Assembly (NCBI RefSeq): GCF_048128805.1
Contig: NC_136000.1
Coordinates: forward strand, 20,834,946-20,898,945
From: Centroberyx gerrardi
Lineage: Eukaryota > Chordata > Actinopteri > Beryciformes > Berycidae
Reading direction: 5' to 3'
DNA: 64,000 nt
The notes under the pieces were generated by a model that was not told the DNA's origin, searched no databases, and was given only the letters and a program-made list of their open reading frames with translations. The translations under genes were made by a program, and so were the position numbers. Positions 57,219 through 64,000 of the stretch are shown piece by piece. Numbering within the stretch: the stretch's first letter is position 1; every line of letters begins with the position of its first letter.

Positions 57219-59566
57219 TGTGTGTGTCCGTGTGTGTGTGTTTGTGCGTGTGCGTCCATGACAGTATAAACCACTGCAGGAGACAGATGAAGTTCCATTA
57301 GATGTGTGTGAGATCATACATCATCCCCTGTTATTTAATGTCCACAGTTTGCCTACAGCGATCCACTCAAGTCCAAACTTTCCCAAAGTTGAAGCAACTT
57401 CTCGTCCTCGCTACTGAATTACTCTTCTTCGTCTCCATCTCCTACCAGCGCTCCCGACGCTCCCCGGCGCCCCGAAATGTGCCAATTCAATCATCGCCGG
57501 CCCCCCCAGTGGAGTAAAAGAAACACTAGTTTGTCATGTTAGCTTCCCCTCTCACTCCACAGGGTCAGTTGCCAACACGCTGTTATTGCACAGGGCATTG
57601 GGACCGCCGCGCGTCTGCTGTGGGTGATATCCTACCTGCCTCAGCCTGCCGCGTAATGGAGGGGAATCTAATCACTTCGCCCCAGCCTCCTCCTCCAGCC
57701 CCTGTTTAGAAATTGAACTGAGGCCAAGGAACAAGGCCGCATCAATCATAAGAGGGTTCTCCGGGGACTCAGATCCCTCTCACAACTCTGTCAGAACAAC
57801 ATACATCCAGCCCACTGAAGTTACTTCACTTAACCTCAGCCTGAGACCTCCTGCACCGCAAACCTTTCGACCTGCAATCCCATCTGTTTTCTGGTTTTGC
57901 TATCCTATTTTTTCCTTCCCGTATCTTTCAGACTGAATCAAACCTCCATTTCCATATTTCCCCTTTCATCCCACCTCTCACGTCTCCCTCTCACCTTTCT
58001 TTCCCCTCACATCTTTTCCCCCCTTCCTTTCCCGCTCCCATCTCTCCACCTCCTCCTTTTCTCGGTATCCGAGATTCGCTCCATGCACACCTCCTGCCTC
58101 CGATTGATAACATACCTGATGGAGTTCCTTTATTAGCCACCCACAGGCAGATTAACCAGAGCAATAATACACCAATCAACGGCAATTACGCACTGATAAG
58201 CCCAGGGAGAGCTCCGCTGGGTGCGGGGAGGGATGTGGCAGTCGTGCAGTGATTGGGTGTGTTTTAGTAGAGGATTAAAGTTTGTGCAAGTGTGTGTCTA
58301 TGAATAAAAATAGAATATAAATGTAAGTGTCTTATACAAGTGTGTTAGATTGAGTGTGTTTTTTTGCCCACAATCTTAATCCCTTCATCAGGCCCATTAT
58401 TATGATCACATGTAAAATCAGTCTTAGTGCCCAGGTTCTTATCAGGTGCTAATTGAAAGGCAGTGACATCATCACTGTGCAACCCAGCTGCGATCAGACA
58501 GGTTCATCCTTTGTCTGCGTAGTCTCAAAGTTACTGCTGAAAGGAGTCTGAGCAAAGCGGCCCGACTGAATAAATAGAGGTTTCGAATCAATACGGTGTA
58601 TCATTATTCACTGGGTGCGCTATTATGATTGAAGACATCCCTTCTCCCATCATTAGAGCATATTAAAACACTTCAGTTACAACGTTGGCACTCGTTAGTT
58701 TTGGACTTCGCCGCCTGAACAGCAGCCTGGCATTGTTATAGAGCAGCTAAATGATGATGAAAACGAGTGGAAGGGTAGATATGAGTTTCCTGCCTGCAGG
58801 CATTCGCACACCAGCCAAGTCTGATTCGAAGAACAGCTGTGTGGATTTAACCTCCCCCTCCCCCTCCGCCTTACACACACAAACACACATACACACGCAT
58901 GCAAGTACACGCACCCACACCCGCATGTGCACACACACACATACACACGTACATACACACACACACACACACACCTACACACACGTACACGTACACACGT
59001 ACACACACATACACAAACAGGGACTGCTTTTTTAATGGGAGACCAAAGACCCTGGAAGCTGTTTACTGTTGAGCTACTGGCAAGCCCACCAATCTCCCAG
59101 TTCCAGATTTGCTTTATACCAGAGGACTTTTCTGCCAAACTGTGTGTGTGTGTGTGCGCACGTGTGTGCATGAATTTGTTCCCCCCCAACTGGCTTCAGT
59201 AATAATAATCCAACACTCATATCAAAGTGGACATCCAATTATGCTTTGTTTATTCATTCACCTCTTTCAAGATTCAAGCAAACTGTAGCAAATGTTGATT
59301 AATGCTGGTATTTTGAATGTCAAAAGGCAGAGTTAAGTTTAACAGACACTCAGGCATAATTCAGGATATTGGCAGGGGGGCAGCAGAGTCCTGGAGAGTG
59401 GATGTGTAGGATTCTCTTTTCTCCTCAGTTTTACTGATCATGTATGTTAGTCCAACCTTGAGGTGTCAGCGTCAGCACATGGCCTCCAAAAATTCATCCC
59501 AGGGCAGAAAATGAAAAAGACATAGAGCATTTCTTCGAGCATGAGATTCAATACATTTCCTTTGAC
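56455..59566. other. Intergenic with large microsatellites
   Basis: No gene was recognised. A (TG)n tract lies at about 57168-57246 and a compound (CA)n/(AC-GT) tract at about 58874-59016. The segment 58350-58680 is balanced in composition and free of simple repeats, so it could be a conserved non-coding element, but I cannot test that here. Confidence 0.45.
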
Positions 59567-59832
59567 TAGGGATGGGACGATATGCTTATCTCACGATGCG
59601 ATACGATACGGGATATGGGGTTCACGATTTGATATAACCACGATACGATGTAATGAATAAAAGTTCAATGACAACAAAGTCTGACTGCAGAATTATGTTT
59701 ATTTCTGAGACACAAATTCATCATCTCATTTGTGATTACTACAGCAGAATAAAATGCAGCTAATATCGTGATTCATTTTTCTGCCCATATGATATATGAT
59801 ATATTGAATTTCAATATATCATCCCATCCCTA
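59567..59832. mobile_element. Non-autonomous hAT-like element (266 bp)
   Basis: Ends are TAGGGATGGGACGATAT and a near-perfect complement, ATATCATCCCATCCCTA. A perfect 8-bp duplication, CCTTTGAC, flanks it (59559-59566 and 59833-59840). The interior has repeated ACGATACG/CGATAC motifs and no coding frame. Confidence 0.9.
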
Positions 59833-59840
59833 CCTTTGAC

Positions 59841-60850
59841 TGTAACAGCACTAATTATTTCAGAGGATTGATGACCGTGTCATTGTTATTTATATAAGGA
59901 CAATGTATACACAGCATTCCTTTACATGTCACTGGAGAAGCTTTGCTAAGCCTCCTTCTCCCAAGCCAATGACCTTCCCACCTGTGATTGATATGGGAGG
60001 AGAGATGTGCGTGTGCAGGCGCAGGCTATCTGGGGTGTGCGCACGAGCGTGTGCACGCATGGTTGTGTGTGCTTGTGTGCATGAAGGGGTAAGGTTAATT
60101 GAAGTTGTTAGAGTGAAAATGATTCCCTCAGGGGGACATGGAGGGAGGGAGGAGGGGATGGGGGGTCTGCAGCAGTGGGTGATGGAGAAAAAGAGGGAGA
60201 AGGGGATGAGATGGAGGTATAAAGCGGCAGGTGGGGTGGGGGTGGGGGTGGGATGGGGGGGGGAGGGGGTCAAAGGGATTGCTCCTCACCCCCAGTGCTC
60301 AGAGGCAGTGATACATGAGGAGAGAGAGATGAAATGATTCATCTAAAGGTCACATGTGTCTGTCCTTCCCTCCATCTGACCCTCTCCTATCGCTGTTTTC
60401 TCTTTGTTTGATCCCCCTCTCTCTCTCTCTACCGCTTTTCCTTTAGCTGACCGTCGACAAATCTCTTTTCTTTCATGGTTTGTCCTATTCATTTAACTTG
60501 GTTTACACCATAACCTTTACTAAACCACTCTGCGTGTTCCTCTCCCTCTCTCTCTCTCTCTCTCACACACCGACTCTCTGTCCCTCTCTATCTCTCTTTC
60601 TGTCTCTCCGTCCCTCCTGTGGCCTTTCCCCTCTCCTCCCATACTAGCCTTCATTTCACAGATGACAGGTTGGCTGTCTGTAATCCAACAGATGCTGGGG
60701 CGGGGAGGCCTGACCAACTGTTTTAACTCCAATCAGCTTTTATTGCTCTCCAAGGGAACCCAGTGCAACCTCCCACCAGCCTGACATTTCAGACAGAAGG
60801 AGAGTGGAGAGAGGAGCAGAGGATAGTATGCATATGTATATATACGTTTG

Positions 60851-60888
<38 letters not shown>

Positions 60889-63800
60889 GGTGGCAGGGGT
60901 GGGTATGGAATGGGGGAGTTGATGAAAGCAGGGGGCTGATGGGAAAAGGGTGACAGTCATTACCCCCTGTGCCTGGTGAGGGGCCAAACCGCTGGCTTCA
61001 ATCAGCTCAGACGTGTGTGTGTGTGTGTGTGCGTGTGCGTGCTTGCATGCGAGTGTGTGTGTGTGTGTTTGTGTGGTGCAGTCCGGTGTCAGCGGGGATG
61101 GAGATGTCGCTGGTAATGCATCTGCCACTGCCGCTCGTTCCCGACAGCCCGAGCCACCCCTGCATCGCACGCGTCTGTCGCCTCCTTCCCGTTCTCCATC
61201 CATCTCTCCCTCACACCCCTCTGCTCCCCGCCTCGATCCCCCCCCCCCCCCCCCCCCCCCACTCCCTCTCTCCCTCTGAGACAAAGACAAAAGGCGCAAA
61301 GCCGCTGCAAGTTGCTAAAGTATCACTTTGAAGCTACTGTTCAAACAAGATGATGCTGTATTGTTGGTGGTGCCATTTGAACGTCTTCCAGCCGGAGCTA
61401 CCTCTAGAGCCTCCTTGAATGTCACTGTACAAATAGTTATCATCAAAAGCATTGCATGTATAGCACATCACCTTGAGTACCGTACCGGATTGTTTCTTGA
61501 GTTGATGGGTAATAGAGGATGTGTCTGCGAAAGTGTCGCCTAATTCCCTAGGAGTTATGCAGGCAAATTCAGGCTATTACCATCCTAAAACTGTGACAAC
61601 TATAATATCTACTATAGTTGCTTCAACTGATGAGTAATGGCAGTAATTCAGCTGTGATTTCTAAGTGTTTACCCAGTTAGTTACCAGCTGGTAATTTACT
61701 TTTCTTACCATGTATTTACCCAGTAAAAACCTAGTCCTTAGGGGACTGTGAAGGGAAGGATTATCTCATATTTTATTGCAATAGCAAAGAATAGACTAGA
61801 ATGAAAAACACGATTGCACTATATTCTCTGACACTTCCTTTTGATGTCAATACAGTTTTGCCCAATTGTGTTCAGCTTGCTCGCTGTCAGCACATATGCA
61901 AATCTTCATCCCGTTCAATTCGATAGCACAATAGCAGACATCCGGAAGCCATCATTCAGTTGATAACAGGCTACGTCTGTTTATCTGATGATTAATGGGG
62001 CTTTAGTGCTCTCTGTGGAGCCATGGGCCACCTGAACTCTGCAGCCTCACCTGGAGGCTAATAAAGCCAGTGAAGACCATAGGTACAATTATGGAGACGT
62101 GAATCTTCTCTCGTCTAATCACTTTTACTACTGCTGCCACACAGGGGTGATGTGACCTTGGCTAGACACTTGTGTTGTTCATTTATAACATACAAGCACG
62201 CTTACAATACAAAGCATACACAGACACACGCATACATGTCCACAAGCATGTCCCTATGTCGTCACACAGCTTTGTTCACACAAACACACGCACACACAAA
62301 CGCCCCCACACACACAAACACATACATATGCACAGTTCCTGCTTGGCCTTGTTATAGTAAGGGAGTGAATGACATTGCCGGAAGCAGATCTCCAATTGGC
62401 CAGAGAGGAAAGCTTGCTTTAGAGTGTGTGTGTGTGTGTGAGTCATTTTCAAGGGTAACTGCTTTGTACTCCGCCTGTGTAAGACAGAGAATTAGGGGAA
62501 GGTCACCTATGTAGCCAGCCACACAAGCCACTGCTCCATATCTCTTTAACAGGGGTGTTGGAAAAATAGCCAGTGATTTTGTAATGGTTATGCTTTCATT
62601 TGGTTGATCATGCATCTACAGATGTATCATAACAGGATCTACAGTAGGACTGGCTGGGGGTTAGCTAAGGGAGATGCCTTTGAACAGCTAGGGGGATAAG
62701 GGGCTCGAGTGGGTAAAGTGAAAAAGAAATAACTACTGTTTCAGTCACAGAATTAAAAATGTGCTGGCTTCGTCAAACAGTGCCTTAAATTTATAGCTAC
62801 TGAAGCTTCTCCTCCAGCAAACCTCCTGGGCAGATCGCCTGGCAAAAGCCACGAACACCCGGTGACTTATGCTTGTTTAGGGCTCGACAAAAAAGTCCTG
62901 CCCTCAGCTATACAAATTTAGAATCACAGCGAAGGGCAAATGTTGTTTTTATTAAACTTCTACCATGGAGTGATCACAGAGCAGGACATATGGCTTTACT
63001 ATGTTAACGTTCTTTTTTTTTGTACACTCAAACTGATAACGAGAGATAGAAAGATAACAGGAATTGTGTGTGCTGAATGACTGATCAGTGCATTTATTAC
63101 ATTTAAATGTAGTTGCTTTAGTCCTTTACCCCATGCTGCCATTAAATGTCCCCATGATTAGTGAGGCACACACAGCCAACCTAATTATCTAACACCACAG
63201 CCAAACCCTCTGCATGATTACTAACAATTTGTTTCTTATACTGCAATTATGTTCTTTGCAATAACGAAAAGCTGTGATTAAAGAAGAAATGCTTGCTTTG
63301 TGTGTGTGTTTGTGTGTGTTTGCGTATGGGAGCATGTTTGTAAGTGTGCAGGTATGTACGTGCCTGCATGTGGATGAATAAACAAGTATGCTTTTGCTGT
63401 ATTCCCTCATAGCTAACTACAACAGTTTCACCCCCCACCGCCCGCCCTCTTCCGCGTTAAGTGCTTAATTGTCACAAATAAAAAGTCATTTTCAGGGCTT
63501 GTTGAAGCAGTTTTCTGCTGTGCTGGGCAGGTGTCCCATTTTCTGTCTTAAGACTCGTTACAGGATGGAGAAATCTGCCTCTGAGTCGCTCCGCTTCAGT
63601 CTAGATCCCTGCGTATTTCACTGCTAACAGAAACTGTGCTGTTCAAGGCTTAAAGGCTGCAGCGCAAGAGAGAAGAAACACAGGCAAACTGGGTCAGATG
63701 ACTATGGTTGTGTTTTCATGATGTCAGTATAGCAACAGAGAGAGGTGAGATGTGAGACAGAGAAAATCCAAGACAGACGGAGACTCTGTTGCTCTGCCAA

Positions 63801-63975
63801 GATCTTGTCTGACAAAATTTTGGATAAAAGCGTACGTTGTCATAATTGAGAGAGGAACAATCAATGTTTCTACATCGTATTATTAGAGTAGTATGGATCC
63901 CTTTGGGAATTTTTTTTTTTTTTGTGGGGGTGAAAGGGGGTTGGGGCTGGGGTGAGGAGATGTGGATTTTTCGAA
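59841..63975. other. Intergenic, low-complexity rich
   Basis: No gene was recognised. It contains a G-rich tract at 60231-60270, (TC)n near 60411-60430 and 60541-60564, (TG)n near 60857-60883 and 61013-61073, a pure C run of about 23 at 61238-61260, (CA)n near 62271-62330 and (TG)n near 63299-63330. Long frames here are low-complexity artefacts. Confidence 0.5.
60231..60270 (+). other. G-rich tract, possible G-quadruplex
   Basis: Many runs of three to nine G separated by single T or A bases. Composition alone supports quadruplex potential on the plus strand. Confidence 0.55.
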
Positions 63976-63991
63976 CCAGCAGGGGGCAGTG
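63976..63991 (+). promoter_or_regulatory. CTCF-type motif
   Basis: CCAGCAGGGGGCAGTG closely matches the core CTCF consensus (CCANNAGGGGGCRSY). It lies at the extreme right edge of the window. Binding is inferred from the motif only. Confidence 0.5.
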
Positions 63992-64000
63992 GAGCCGCAG

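Noticed and set aside
58695..59189. 164-codon minus-strand frame rich in Cys-Val
   Set aside because: Arises from a compound (CA)n microsatellite.
59903..60337. 144-codon plus-strand frame
   Set aside because: Low-complexity Gly/Arg/Val sequence from a G-rich tract; not gene-like.
60733..61299. 188-codon minus-strand frame
   Set aside because: Composed of GT/CA repeats and the poly-C/G run; no splice sites, family similarity or start context.

Overview
This is vertebrate, almost certainly teleost fish, genomic DNA. It has split genes with GT-AG introns, dense (GT)n and (CT)n microsatellites, fish-type non-autonomous hAT elements, tRNA-derived SINEs and a truncated LINE. The lactate dehydrogenase is the fish LDH-A type. 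No operons, CRISPR arrays or prokaryotic features are present.

Layout. (1) The 5' half of lrrc56 lies on the minus strand (four coding exons between 211 and 3751) and runs off the left edge. (2) A divergent promoter interval at about 3.8-5.5 kb holds an 80-bp duplicated segment carrying a strong splice donor. (3) A roughly 9-kb non-coding stretch precedes hras (+, coding exons 14378-19153, 189 aa), which keeps an intron just after its stop codon. (4) A UEV-only gene (+, 24117-25628) is followed in tandem by full-length tsg101 (+, 28239-35635, 390 aa). (5) ldha lies on the minus strand (coding 39063-43028, 332 aa; non-coding first exon and TATA/GC-box promoter near 45.7-45.97 kb), convergent with tsg101. 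(6) A repeat-rich interval at 47.9-50.0 kb holds a LINE fragment, a SINE and a 461-bp insert with a hammerhead-ribozyme-like motif. (7) An unrecognised coiled-coil gene (+, 52072-53631, 326 aa) is bracketed by two copies of a 150-260-bp repeat. (8) From about 56.5 kb to the end I see no gene, only microsatellites, one hAT-like element and a CTCF-type motif at the right edge.

Synteny. As I recall the human map, lrrc56 and hras are also head-to-head (11p15.5), and UEVLD-TSG101 are convergent with LDHA (11p15.1). Here both blocks sit together. The UEV-only gene occupies the UEVLD position but no lactate-dehydrogenase module is visible beside it.

The genes do not form one pathway: Lrrc56 serves ciliary dynein assembly, Hras is a signalling GTPase, Tsg101 is an ESCRT-I subunit and Ldha is a glycolytic enzyme. 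Exon boundaries were placed by reading splice sites, codon phase and family alignment by eye. No search or alignment program was run.
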